Position numbers and translations under genes: made by a program | Notes under the pieces: generated by a model | What the model saw: the letters and a program-made list of their open reading frames with translations, nothing else | Database searches by the model: none | What the model was told of the DNA's origin: nothing | Part shown: positions 1 to 11,571 of the stretch, piece after piece | How positions within the stretch are numbered: the first letter of the stretch is position 1 | Layout: every line of letters starts with the position of its first letter | From: Uranotaenia lowii | Lineage: Eukaryota > Arthropoda > Insecta > Diptera > Culicidae | Direction of reading: 5' to 3' | DNA: 64,000 nt | Assembly: GCF_029784155.1 (NCBI RefSeq) | Contig: NC_073693.1 | Location: 145,640,843 to 145,704,842 of the forward strand

Positions 1-1900
1 CTACGAAGGATATTATTTGCTGTTCCTCTTATCCCGTATTTATACAGTTTGGACAATAATATGTCATGATTTAGAGTATCGAAGGCTTTTTTGAGATCCA
101 AAAATAGTGCCCCAACAATATTTTTTGACTCTATTTTACATATGATGGAGTCAACTAATTCTGAGATGGCAATTTGAGTGCTCGAACCTGATCTAAATCC
201 ATATTGCAGTTTATAAAGTATATTGTTCTGATTTAGAAAGTCTACAATTCTATTAACAAGAAGCTTCTCGAACACTTTACTAAAAACGCTTAAAGTCGAG
301 ATAGGGCGATAGTTATTGACGTCAAGCAAATCGCCAGCCTTAAAAACAGGGATGACTTTCGCAATTTTTAGACAGTTCGGGAAAACTCCTGACTCCAAAA
401 TTTTATTAAAGTATTGTGTAAGTATGTGCGAGAATGTTTCGTGGTTATTTTTCAAGACATTAACAGGGAAACCATCTGGTCCATGACCCTTTTTATTTTT
501 AAGTGAAAAAATTACAAGTCGAACCTCGTTTACACTAGCGGGCCGTAAGAATATTGTATTTTCTACCTGTTCGATTTGAGTCAAATGATCATTTTCAGTA
601 TTTACTGGAATCTTTTCAGCCAGGTTCTTTCCAATTGTGGAAAAGTGTTTGTTAAATTTCTCACAAATCTGTGTACTATTGGTTATAACACCTCTTTCAT
701 CTGAAAGGTTAATTGAGGAAGTCGTTTTAGATTTACCTAAGAGCGTATTAATGTTTCTCCAGAGCTTTGAATGTGGTGAATTATTTAATAAGCGCTCGTA
801 ATAGAGCCTTTTACATTCTTGTTTTTTTGAACTCAATTTTTTATTTATGTGAATTAGCATCTCTTTTAAATTGATATCATTTGGATGCTTTTTCGATCGT
901 TTTAAATAATTCTCTTTTATTTTGATGAGTGTCCAGAGGTCAAATGTCATCCACGGACAGCAATTTCCTTTAAGTTTTACCCTTTTATTAAGTGTTCGAG
1001 AAGAAATTTTCACAAAGCGATTGTAAGTTTATGTGATTTCTTGTAGGCCTTCATCAACATTTTCTGGTAGTTGAATACTGTTTAAATAATTCACAAATAA
1101 GCTGTTTAGTTTAGCGTTATCAACTATCTCTTTCCTAAGAATTGTTACATTTTTATCACATAATAAATTGAATGATGTGAGTATTTGTAAATGGTCACTA
1201 ACATCAGAAAAGATTGTATCATTTTTCAATCGATCTAAGTCAATTTGCTTCGATATAACGTGATCTAGAATATTCTGAGTTGTTGGCCTAGTAGGAAAGG
1301 TGTTTGTACAAGCGTATCCAAAAGATTCTAAGATAGATCTATATTTTGCTACGGTATTCAGGTTAATCAAATTCACAGGAACGTTTAGGTCACCGACAAT
1401 GAAGCAGGAGTGATTATCAGCAACAGACGTTAGAAGAGATTCAATTTGATCACAAAACATGTTAAACGGGAATGAAGGGGGTCTATATACGCCATGAACA
1501 CAAATTACTTGACCACTTGTACAAATTTCGACACTAATTCGGTGAAAGCCATCAAAAGTTATATTTTCAGTAGTTTTAAATTTCAAATTTGTCTTTATAT
1601 ACATAGCTAGGCCTCCATATGGTTGGTCGCGGCAAGAGAAAATCGATGTATATCCCGGAATGTTGTAAATACAACAGTTATCTTTACCAAGCCAGGTTTC
1701 ACAAACAACAATAACATCGATACAAACATTAAAATGATCAATGGTCTGTAATATGCAATCAAATTTATCTAAATTATTCATACTACGTACGTTCCATTGC
1801 AAAATTCTAAAGGATCTTGAATCATTATTAAAAGTATTTAAATTAAAATCTTCTACATTTTCATGGTTGAGACCTCTCCCTCTCTCATGAGAATGGGTGG
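1..1900 (-). mobile_element. 5'-truncated CR1/L2-like non-LTR retrotransposon (LINE)
   Basis: The minus strand encodes, in the usual order, an apurinic-type endonuclease followed by a reverse transcriptase, and runs off the left edge of the window. The RT start has the family block NYRPIS (plus-strand bases about 299-316), and motif A, FLDLKKAF, lies around bases 90-115 with YGIRG after it. The wording of these blocks resembles the CR1/L2 group of LINEs; the exact clade is inferred. The catalytic YxDD box would lie beyond base 1. No ORF1 is seen, and sequence above about 1900 resembles the neighbouring Helitron-like repeat, so the copy looks 5'-truncated. The boundary is good to only some tens of bases. 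Confidence 0.93.
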
Positions 1901-1931
1901 GGCCACCTAAAAAAAAGACAATTGTTTGCAT
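1..1931 (-). pseudogene. LINE ORF2: endonuclease plus reverse transcriptase with one in-frame stop, right part only
   Basis: ORF2 proteins nick target DNA and reverse-transcribe the element RNA at the nick. From 1931 down to 1 the frame is open except for a single TAA at 1029-1031. I checked every codon from 1031 to base 3 in this frame and found no other stop and no frameshift. The endonuclease half (300 codons from the first ATG) shows QWNVRS at residues 45-50, CETWLG at 77-82, GDLN at 180-183, LDHV at 222-225 and SDHL at 245-248, which are the expected Asn, Glu, Asp/Asn and Asp-His positions. After the stop come a lysine-rich linker and then the RT, starting about base 480. The first 20 or so residues are probably encoded by flanking repeat, so the ATG at 1931 is unlikely to be native. 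The single stop suggests a fairly young dead copy. Confidence 0.9.
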
Positions 1932-3588
1932 AACTCGAAAACCAACCGAGCAAATGGTATCAAGTTTGGCATGGGGTGGTATTTTGATATGAGAAATGTT
2001 TCTACGAATATTAGATACCCTTCTCTCCTTTCAGTGGGTTATTTTTGACCCCTCCCTTTTTTCAATCAGATTATAAGTATGAAGGGGGGGGGGACTCTAT
2101 CCATTATTTATCGCATAACTTCAGTACTATTCGTACGAGAAAGGGTTCTATGAATATTTGATACCCTTCTCTCCTTTTTGAGGAGAGATAGAAAGGGGGC
2201 AGCAAATGGAAACAAATTTCGCTTGGTAGGTTATTTGAATAGCTACGAACAATACTATTATGAATATTTGGTACTACTTTCTTCTTCCAGTGGGGTGATA
2301 GAAAGGAGAGAAGGGGACTCCATTACAATTTTTCGCATAACTCGAGAACTAATCGAGCAAATGGAAACAAATTTGACATGGAAGAGCATTTGGATACCAC
2401 AAATGGTTACATAGTTATTCGGAACTTCCTTCTTCTTCAATTGTTAATGCATAAACCAAGAACCTACGGCCTTATCGGTGAAAGTTATGTTCTCATAGTG
2501 AGAACATTTCAAGAATTGAAAATTATAGATGGATAGAAGAAGATTAGAAGAAAATTATAGGTGTTGAAATGAGCGGGTAGAATTTTTTTTAAGAAGCATT
2601 TTCACCACATACTTAACTTTTGTTCAATCACGGATCAACTATTTTGAAATGTTAGAATCGGACAGGGTTGAGTCTAACACAACACAATAGTTGATCTTGC
2701 GTGGTTTGCACCGCGAAACTTGCAGTGCGAACGAACAAAAGGAAAGCATGTGGTCGCTCTGAAAAGCTCCCGTAAACAGTACAACGGTTCTATCGACGTC
2801 AGACTTGTACCGGTTGTTATCTTTGCGAGCGATCCAATCGGGTTTGATTGTTTCGCTTCGGTCGATAGGGTGGTACAGACTGGCTATCGATGCAAAGAAC
2901 AACGTTTTTGATTTTTTATTATTTTCTTCTAATCTTCTTCTATCCATCTATAATTTTCAATTCTTGAAATGTTCTCACTATGAGAACATAACTTTCACCG
3001 ATAAGGCCGTAAAAATTAATTTCAAAAACATAAATCACGGTGATTAATCTTAATTAATAAACCAAGAACTTATAAAACAAATGAAACCAAATATGACATG
3101 GAATATCATTTGGGTATAAGAAATGGTTCATGATTATTTGAAACACCATATTTTTTCCAGTGAGTACATAGGAAATGGGAAGGGGGTGTAACACAATTTT
3201 TTTGGTATAGAAGTAATCAAGAAAAAAAAATAATTTGACATGGGAAAGTATTTGAGTACAAGATACATATGTTTCCTTAGAATTTCACAGACCCTTCTGC
3301 CTTGCAGTGAGGGGAGAGGGGTGGCACGAAGGTGGTTCTATGTAAATGTTAATGTATTGCTTAAAAATTATCAATCAATAAAGCCAAATTTGTTATGAGA
3401 GTTTTTGATTACGAAAAACCTACCTCCTTCCAGCATTTGCGGCTGAGAAGGGGAAAGGGGGGCTTCCATACAAGTTTTTGGCACAAACCGAGCACTTATA
3501 ACAACTACAAAAAAAAACAAAATTTGAATAATTTCTTGAAATTTAATTTATTTTCGAAAGGTGTTGCAACGCACACCAGGTCAGCTAG
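1905..3588 (+). mobile_element. Helitron-like (DINE-type) element: tandem-repeat body and 3' end
   Basis: Diverged repeat units recur at about 1930, 2110, 2335, 3055, 3205 and 3370. Each has a block like ATAACTCGA followed by an aat(c)gagcaaatgg-type block, then a purine-rich run of the kind gggaggggg. The array ends at 3585-3588 in CTAG, with T as the next base. A short hairpin (GGTGT at 3560-3564 with ACACC at 3574-3578) lies six bases before it. A 3' hairpin followed by CTRR-T is the known Helitron terminus. No Rep/helicase is present, so the element is non-autonomous. The left part is disrupted by the LINE, and the 2467-3009 foldback sits inside. Confidence 0.55.
2467..3009. mobile_element. 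543-bp foldback MITE with about 90-bp near-identical terminal inverted repeats
   Basis: Bases 2465-2555 are, as far as I can read by eye, the exact reverse complement of 2921-3011. The ends read TA-CGGCCTTATCGG and mirror each other, consistent with a TA duplication at 2465-2466 and 3010-3011, as in Tc1/mariner-type elements. Inside each arm is a further small palindrome, ATGTTCTCA-TAG-TGAGAACAT, at 2487-2507 and 2969-2989. The central region (about 2560-2920) is GC-richer and has no convincing gene. The arm identity implies a recent insertion, into the Helitron-like repeat. Confidence 0.8.
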
Positions 3589-4241
3589 TTTAAAATAAAA
3601 TTAGATGACACATAATAGTTTTTAAATTGAAATTTTTATCGATTAGTCATAAAGGTTTATCCTAAGAAAGAGAGACATAGAGCCAATCCGGCAAAACCGG
3701 AGGATTCCGTTTTGTTTGAAGAATAACCACATTCTCATTTTACAAGAATATGGTTCTAGAACACGGTGCTGTTCCTTGGTTGTCCCCAGCGCTTGGCATC
3801 ATGGCTGCCTCATGTACTGAACATAGTAAATAATTAAGAAAAGGTTATATGAACCTATGCCAAGGATGCTATTGAGATAGGGAGAGAATTTTTTGCGTAT
3901 TTTACGATTTTCGGAAGGTGAATTAAGAGGCCGCTGTAAGCTGAATAGAAGGTCATTAAGACTTGTTTTGAAATTTATCAGCATCAAACAGAACTTAAAT
4001 TTTGAGTTGCATAGAACGTAATACATAGTAATGAAAGGGCGGAGTGAGCTTTTTTGTACCTGTTGTATGGGACTTTTGATTGCTTGGGTAGTCATCAATA
4101 TTTGTGAAAGCCAACGTTTCCGTCCTCTTCGAAGCAGCCATCCCAAGCGACAACTGTTTGTGGTGAAACCACCGTAAAATTAGGAAAATTTCGATTTGAT
4201 TGTAGCCAAAATGTTCGGACCGCCTTTTATCATCCTAAGCT

Positions 4242-5138
4242 AGGCTTGCCAGATACTTTCAGAAAAAAGCGGGACATTTCACCAAGAAAAAGCGGGACAC
4301 AGTCGGAAAAAGCGGGACATTTAAAAAAAGCTTAATTGTGTAGCCAAACTTATATTTTTACCATCAGCCAAAGTTGTTCATAGAAAGTACACTAAGGTTA
4401 ACGCAGATTGATTTTACTCAGTTTTTCTTACATGACTTCTATTTTCACATTTTTTTTTGCCATATGGATTGTAATTTTTTACGGTTCTCGCGAATTAACA
4501 CGTTATTTGTGAGAAAATATTTCAATTCAAACATGAACTTTTGTGTAATTTGTTTCAAAATTAGTTTGTTGGTAATTTCTTTAAAAATTTGAAAACTCAA
4601 GAAAACTTCCATCACATTTCATCTTTATATACTTTGGACAATTGAGTCGAAAAAGATGGTGTACAATATAACGCAATTTAACTAAGATTCAGGCGCCAAA
4701 ATTAATCTCTTTAATTATATAATCTATAATTATTTGGAGGCAACTTAAAGGAAATTTTCTTCATACATTTGTTGAACGTGCTCCAAAAACACTTAACTGA
4801 ATCATAATCTTACTGGAATGCTAGAGCTCCAGAGTTATTCAGTATGGCCTTATATAAACTATTAAAAATGCTGCTTATTTTGAGAAAATCCAAGCAACAT
4901 TTCAGGTTTTATAACAGGCTACAAGACCCAGTTTAAGTTTCATAAGTGGCCTGAAGAGTCTCATAAATAAATCAAGTATTATTTGGGAAAGATGTATTTG
5001 AAAGATTTTCTGTTCATCACAGAATTCAAATTGAGACTAAAGTTTTATTTTTTCCAGTGTTACTCAGTTAACTTTGTAATTTTTTTCCAAGAAAAAAAGC
5101 GGGACATGTCCCGCTTTTGCGGGATGGATGGCAACCCT
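4242..5138. mobile_element. 897-bp MITE with GGTTGCC ends and a 10-bp target duplication
   Basis: The element starts AGGCTTGCCAG and ends GGCAACCCT, an imperfect inverted pair. It is flanked on both sides, flush, by the perfect 10-bp direct repeat ATCCTAAGCT (4232-4241 and 5139-5148). The ends carry repeated aaGCGGGACA blocks (near 4265, 4290, 4310 and 5095). It has no transposase. A 9-10-bp duplication is typical of Mutator-like elements; that assignment is inferred. Confidence 0.8.
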
Positions 5139-5342
5139 ATCCTAAGCTCTTATTGTACCTACTTCGGGATCTATCGTTGCCCTAACCGTATTACTTTTTA
5201 CACGATTTTCATTATTTATTGGATAAATTTTGAAGCACTTTTTTAATTTCCACACGTAAAATCGCTTAATTTAAAATGAGCGTGAACTCGTCACATGCCT
5301 TCACATCAAAATTGAAACGAACAAACGAATTAACTCACACAC

Positions 5343-5780
5343 AGTGGTGCCAGGTGGTTTTGTCAAAAATCAGGACAACGTGAAGAAAAAAACTAGGATT
5401 TTTCAGGACACCTAGGAATAAATGGAAATAATATGCAGTTCTTCTCAGATTGCATGAAACACAGGTGCTGTATATGCCCTTATTTATGCCACAGGCGTGA
5501 GCAGCTTCTTGGCTGCCCTACAGTTCATATTAAAAAATATCATTTAAATATAATCTGAGCTGAAGGTTACCAGCGGTAAAACGAGTTCAACTTTTTTTTA
5601 TCACAGATTTTTTCGAAGTTCACACAGTTCGATTACAAATTCGATTGAAATTGAGATATTTTTTTTCGAAAATCAGGACAATGCAAGGCATTTAAAGGCA
5701 CATTTTCAAAGATAATGACAATTCCAGAGTTTTTGAAAAATCAGGACAAATTCTGATAAATCAGGATACCTGGCATATCT
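5343..5780. mobile_element. 438-bp MITE related to the GGTTGCC family (copy A)
   Basis: The left end reads AGTGGTGCCAGGTGG and the right end ATACCTGGCATATCT. Blocks of the type aaATCAGGACAA recur inside. The flanking 10-mers ACTCACACAC (5333-5342) and GCTCACGCAG (5781-5790) match at 7 of 10, which could be a decayed target duplication. Confidence 0.55.
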
Positions 5781-5810
5781 GCTCACGCAGCCATTTTGAA
5801 ATTTCAACAA

Positions 5811-6253
5811 AGGTGCCAGGTGTCCTAATTTTTCAGGATTTGTCCTGATTTTCAAAAGACCATCGTAATTTTTCAAAAACTCTCAAATTGTCCTTATCTT
5901 TGAAAACTTGTCGTCTAAATGTCCTTAATTGTCCTGATTTTCTCACAAAACATCTCAATTATAAACAAATTTTTAATTGAACTATGAGAATATAGAACAA
6001 TCTGTAGTTAAATAGTTGAACTTATCTAACTGATGGTAATCTTCGGTTCAGATGATAGTTAAATGGTGTTTTTTGGTATAAACTGAAGGCTGGCCAGAGA
6101 GCTGCTCTCTCAGAAGTGAGCATCTGTTTTCCATCTTCATTTATACAATCTTAGCAAAGCTGTATATTATTTCGATAGATTCTGAGGCGTCCTGAAAATC
6201 CTGATATTTTTTTTTGCGATGTTTTTATTTTTTACAAAACCACCTGGCAACCT
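5811..6253. mobile_element. 443-bp MITE of the same type (copy B)
   Basis: It starts AGGTGCCAGGTGTCC and ends ACAAAACCACCTGGCAACCT. The last 18 bases mirror the left end of copy A better than the left end of copy B. The interior has the same CAGGATTTGTCCTGATTTT-type blocks. No flanking duplication is seen. Copies A and B lie 30 bp apart. Confidence 0.5.
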
Positions 6254-6796
6254 CTGCATCGCCAGCAACGGATTGAAAAAAATAACCTTTGATTGCATCA
6301 AGATAGCAATGTTCTTTCATCTTTTAATTTTTTTTATGGTGGAATTACAAAGCATTGCATTTGTTACATTTATTAAATATCAGCGAAATTATTTTTGTTG
6401 ATTTCATTTTTTTCTGGAGAGCACAATAGCAGAAGATACAGTGAAATGTTTTGGATTTTGGTATAAAAAAAATTTTCGAAACAAAAATTTTTTTTTGTAG
6501 AAAGGGAAATGTATTTGAAAAAAAAAGGCATTTGTATTTGTTCCAAATTCAAGGGAAATTTGCATTTGTTTTTCGACAATGTCTTTTGAAATAAAAGTTT
6601 TTTTTTTGCTTCGATTCTATCCGAGTATTGAAGTTTGTATTTTAGAAACCAATCTGTTCCGAAAAGCTAATGAAATTGTTTTGACAGTTGTAACGCACAC
6701 TTGTTCGCAGGTTCTGATTAATATGGGAAAAAACACCACCATGGTGTTTTCTGTATTTTTGTTGCTAACTATTTATTCAAATTAAAACCGTTCAAC

Positions 6797-7640
6797 TTAT
6801 CTAAATATTTAAAAATGAATGTTTGTCTGTCTGTCTCTCTATTCTTTGTAGACTCAAAAACTACTAAACCAATCATTGTATAATTTGGCATATGACCGTT
6901 TCCAGGACAGGGGAATTCTTTAATATTTTTCGACTTAAGGGAGGAACATCCCATACAATTTTAAAGCGATTTCCATAATTTTTCTACAAGCCATATTTTT
7001 AACCATGATTTTATTTATTGCATTGTGAACATGTTTTGGCATAATCAGATGATATGTTATATGAAACCCTAATGCCATTTTTGAAAGAGGGGGCGGTCCC
7101 ATGTAAAATCCATATAATATATGATAGAACTCGATCTAACTATACAAAAAGTTTTAAGAGTTTTGCATCAAATTTTCTTCTAAACTAATTTTGATTTAAT
7201 GACATGATTGAACACATTGATAGACGATTTATGATATAATAGGACAACTTATGCTACTGGCAGACCACTTCTTTTTAAGAAAAAGGGAGGGAGCTGCCAT
7301 ACGAATTCGAACAATAGACGATAGAACTGAGAAAAATTTCGTCTGATTCTGATCGAATTCAGAACATACGAAAACAATTCAAAGGTGGTTTGCACCAAAC
7401 TGGTCATGGTTTGTATCGAAAGGTAAGTTTTGATTTAATATTGTTTTGTTGAAAAATCTTTCCATGTTTATAAAGAGGATTTTCAAAGCAAACTTATTAT
7501 GTATGTTAGAAATAAAATCTACCACAGATGAAAATCTACTTAAAAAATTTCTAAGTAACTTCACGAAGTTTTGTTCACAATCAAATATGATAATAAAACG
7601 ATTCAATTGAATAACTCCTCCCACTTTTACCTTATTCTAA
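6797..7640 (+). mobile_element. decayed Helitron-like 5' region
   Basis: It begins with an AT run and AAAATGAATGTTTGTC, a short CTGT microsatellite and CTCAAAAACTACTAAACC, followed by 'AATTTGGCATATG' and purine-rich units near 6940, 7085 and 7280. This layout is familiar from non-autonomous Helitrons of insects. No CTRR end can be placed. It fades into ordinary AT-rich DNA by about 7650. Confidence 0.35.
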
Positions 7641-7649
7641 AATTTTTAA

Positions 7650-8440
7650 AGGACGGGAGAGAAATGAACTTATAATAAAGGTATTTCTTAAATATTCAGA
7701 AATGAAATGAAATAATGAAAAAAAGTTTTTATAGAATTTTCAAACATCCTTTAAATTTAAGTTTAAAGTGAAATAAAGATACTCAGACCAGACCTTTCTA
7801 AAAAAGCAATAACAAATGTTGAAGGCCAATTGTTGAATTCACACAACAACAAAAAATGTTCAAACGAACCGAAACACGTGCAATGAAACTCGATGTTTCT
7901 TTTTTGAAAACTCCAAGCGTACATCTTTCGAAGATTTGATTTGCACGCATCTTAAACATGCTAAAACCACCAAACCACAGGAAGCGTATGCTATGACCAT
8001 AATTTGATCTCATAATCCTTGGGTTAGAAAACTTGAAGGCTATCCTCTACGGTTCGAGATGCGGAAAATTAATTTCTTATTTCTTAGGATCAAAGATTGA
8101 CGACTTTTTTTAAAACTAGATTCTTAAACTCAGATCCACATTAAGAATACCTGGAAATGAAAACTTTTTTTTATTAAATGCAAGAAATATCATGTTTAAT
8201 TTTAAAATATTTTCATCCATATCACAGAATTCAGAAAACTGTATTAAACAAATATTGAAATTTTTAATTAATTCTGAAATAAATTTAAAATCAGTTATTT
8301 TTTACAAAAAAAAAACCTAAATTGTTTCTTTTGTCAAGAAAAGCATTTTTGCTTCAAGTAGATTTTTCTTTCAAAGTAGTTCAGAGCTCACATAATTTAG
8401 AAAATCTATGCTAAAACTATTTTTACCCCCAGTTAAATTT
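7650..8440. other. AT-rich DNA, nothing assigned
   Basis: No long reading frame, repeat pair or recognisable element end. A block at about 8005-8060 resembles 54995-55045 (a shared tttgatctcat...aaacttgaa...tatcctcta pattern), so part of it may be an undescribed dispersed repeat. Confidence 0.3.
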
Positions 8441-9010
8441 GATTTTCGCCAGAACGAGCTCCAACTCGAAATATTTTTTTCCTTTATGATTGCATAAATT
8501 CAATCAAATATCTAACGTATGCAACCGAATCCAATCGAACATTTTCGCAAACCCCCAATCGACAGTCATAATTGAAAAGTTTATCGAAAATTTTCTCCAC
8601 CAACCACCAAATGTGCAGCTGGGTGGAAATGAGCTTTCCAAATAAACTCGATAAACACACATACGGGTTTGGGTTTCGGGGAAGTTGGTTTTCTAGGTAA
8701 CGAGAAGGGAAAAACACTCCCAGCTTTTGCAGTTCGATTTTCCAATCACGATAATAAGTGATGATTCGGGCGACAAGAACGGTGATCATGAATTAATTTC
8801 TCCGAACTGCCCGTTCGATGTATGTGGCAAAGGTTGGTTGGTTGGTTGCTGGTTAGCAAATAATAATAACTCTTTTGGTGTGGCCTAGCATATTTTCCCA
8901 ACAGAACCACAGACAAGTTTAAACCAATATGCGTCGATCGCCAGCAGCGAGCAAATAAACGATAAATGGGTTTAGGAAAATATCATTATCAGACAGATTG
9001 GCTACGCTGC
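8440..9010. other. non-repetitive island of more balanced composition
   Basis: This stretch has no inverted or direct repeat that I can see and is less AT-rich than its surroundings. A 101-codon minus-strand frame (8484-8789) crosses it but has no recognisable motif, so I do not call it a gene. It could be host regulatory or intronic sequence; that is inference from composition alone. Confidence 0.25.
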
Positions 9011-9189
9011 GATAAGTTTTTGTTGATTTAAACGATGTGAAAATTTTAAACAGAAAAAATGTGGTTTTTATAATTGAAAGTCTCAAGAGTTGGGGTTTTA
9101 AATGCCTTCTATCTTCTTCTTTAAAATAAAAACATATCTGTTGTTACAGACACGAATGCCATATCAATGGTAAAATGTCTTTAATAAAA

Positions 9190-9211
9190 ATAATAATAAT
9201 AATAATAATAT
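9190..9211. repeat. (TAA)n microsatellite
   Basis: About seven uninterrupted TAA units in otherwise AT-rich DNA (9010-9800) with no other recognisable feature. Confidence 0.9.
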
Positions 9212-10566
9212 CTGATGAAGTAAAAAAAAATTATCGAGAAACTTGAATGGTTTTTGTTTCTTTTTCAAATGAACTTGAAAAGAAAAACAAATTTAAGCTT
9301 TTTTGAAAGTTTCATAATGATAAGAAAGTGTAATAAGAGAGTGTTTATGTATGCCCCCATCATGTTTATAAAATGACTCTTTCCTAGAATAACAAGTAAA
9401 ATAGAATAAATATATGGTTTTTATAATAAAAACATCGAATCTAAGCTATGATAAACATCTTAGAGTTTTTCTTATGGATGAATTCATTCAAATCTAATTT
9501 TTGATTTCTTCCATAAAAGTGTAAAAAGCATAGTTTTTTTTATAAAACTTCAGTCTGTTTTATGAAAGTCATCAGCTTCTGGCATTTCCAATGAAATTAT
9601 GCGGAAATATTTCCCGGAAAACAGAAATTTTGCCCAAAACATAATTAGGCGATTTTAGCCCGCACGGTTTAAGGTTTGACTTTTAAGACAACAGTTATAA
9701 CAAAATCATTTTTTCGAAAACTGGAAGACATTTCAACACAAAAATAACATCAATGTATACAAAACAGATGTATACTGCTCATGTATGTATATTTTTTGTA
9801 CACATATTCGATGTCATATTTGATTAGGTAAGAGTAGGCGATTGTAAACAGACAGCACGCTTTTTTTTTCGGTTGTGGAAAATTTGAAATAATTTATTAC
9901 AAAATAATTAAGTTTTCGAAGTTCCAACTTCCAGATAGAGTTGAAGTGATGGAGTTTTTGTGACAAACCTTCTAATTCGTGGAATTCGAGTTGTTCAGTG
10001 AACATTTTTTCCATTAAGAGCTTCCTGATGAGGTTCGATGCAAGTGAAATAACCAGGTCCAGTGCTGACCAGTCAAGATGTTGCGGTTGTTGCTGCTTTT
10101 ATTATGGTGAGCTCGTTCCTTTTTTAATGTTATCATGGTTTATCACGATAATCCTTAAACGCACCGATATTGTATGATAGAGAAAAAATCGTGAAGATAT
10201 GAATATTCACGGGAAAAGATAGATATATTGATGGAAGAAGTAAGTTTTGCCGATCGGGGGAAGATTTTTTTTTGTTTGATCACTCAATAAGTAGGATATT
10301 GTTTTGAAGTGTTATCCTTAACCTTACTTTAAAGTTTATTGTAACTAACAGGCTGCGTTGAAGTTGATAAACAATAGTTTACAAATTACAATTTTTTTCC
10401 ATGCGTCACATCAGTTAGGGTATAGCCTGCTGTGATTTGGCAGTTTTTCGATACACGATTGACGAAGCCTTTGACTAGATAAGAACAGTTCAATTTTGTA
10501 TTATCTTGATCGACATATTAAAAATTTGTTCTTAATTGGATACATGATGTTTATACACATGATATA

Positions 10567-11571
10567 CAGTACCGTTCATAATTGTATAGCAAATGGAAGC
10601 AAGCGCACTGTCACTTCGACTTTGAACTTCCATAACTTTTTACTCTGATGATAGTTTTTGATCAAATTTTTTGCGTTAGATAGATTAACTATCACACTAT
10701 TATCACACAAAATGTGAGCTTTCTCGAGTTTGTGTGGCCTGAGAAACAGTAATTTTACGAAAATCGGACTTTTTGGACTTTTCTCATTCAAACTGCAATA
10801 TCTCTGAAACTACGCAACATTTTTCATTGAAATTTTGCACAGTGATTGTTGAAGTATGAAGCTAGCATGTCTGAAGTTTTCGAAAAGTTCTATCGATGAG
10901 ATCAAAAGTTACGCGAGATGCAATATTTCAGGCATGAACCTTGAATTGCGATTTCTATAGAATTTTGGACGAATGTTTTCATAGGAAAATCATATCCTCT
11001 GTTTAACAACCAGTTAATCTATTTCAACCGAAAAATCACAACAATATCGCGAGATTCTGATTTCAAAACACAAATGGACCATTTATTCCATTTTTGCTTT
11101 TCTTCATTGCTTTTGCCAGACATTTTTTGTCTGATTGGTGGAAGAAATGATATTGTTCTCATAAATCGTCCAAAATTCTATAGAAATCGCATTTCAAGGT
11201 TCATGCCTGAAATATTGCACCTCACGTAACTTTTGATCTCATCGATAGAACTTTTCGAAAACTTCAGACATGCTAGCTTCATATTTCAACAATCACTGTG
11301 CAAAATTTGAATGAAAAATGTTGCGTAGTTCCAGAGATATTGCAGTTTGAATGAGAAAAGTCCAAAAAGTCCGATTTTCGTAAAATTACTGTTTCTCAGG
11401 CCACACAAACTCCAGAAAGCTCAAATTTTGTGATATAATAGTTTGATAGTTGATCTATCTAACGCAAAAAAATTGATCTAAAAATATCATCAGAGTGAAA
11501 AGTTATGGGAGTTCAAAGTCGAAGTGACAGTACGCTTGCTTCCAATTTCTATACAATTATGAACGGTACTG
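10567..11571. mobile_element. 1005-bp full-palindrome foldback MITE (Tc1/mariner-type ends)
   Basis: The ends read CAGTACCGTTCATAATTG and its reverse complement, with TA at 10565-10566 and 11572-11573. Arms of about 405 bp (10567-10973 and 11165-11571) are reverse complements with only scattered differences. The loop is about 190 bp. No transposase is present. The TA duplication and CAGT ends fit the Tc1/mariner (IS630) superfamily. Confidence 0.85.

Noticed and set aside
2639..2947. 102-codon minus-strand frame
   Set aside because: It starts inside the inverted arm of the 2467-3009 foldback and crosses its loop; the plus strand is equally open.
6826..6842. CTGT microsatellite as an independent repeat
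   Set aside because: Too short, and better explained as part of the Helitron-like 5' region.
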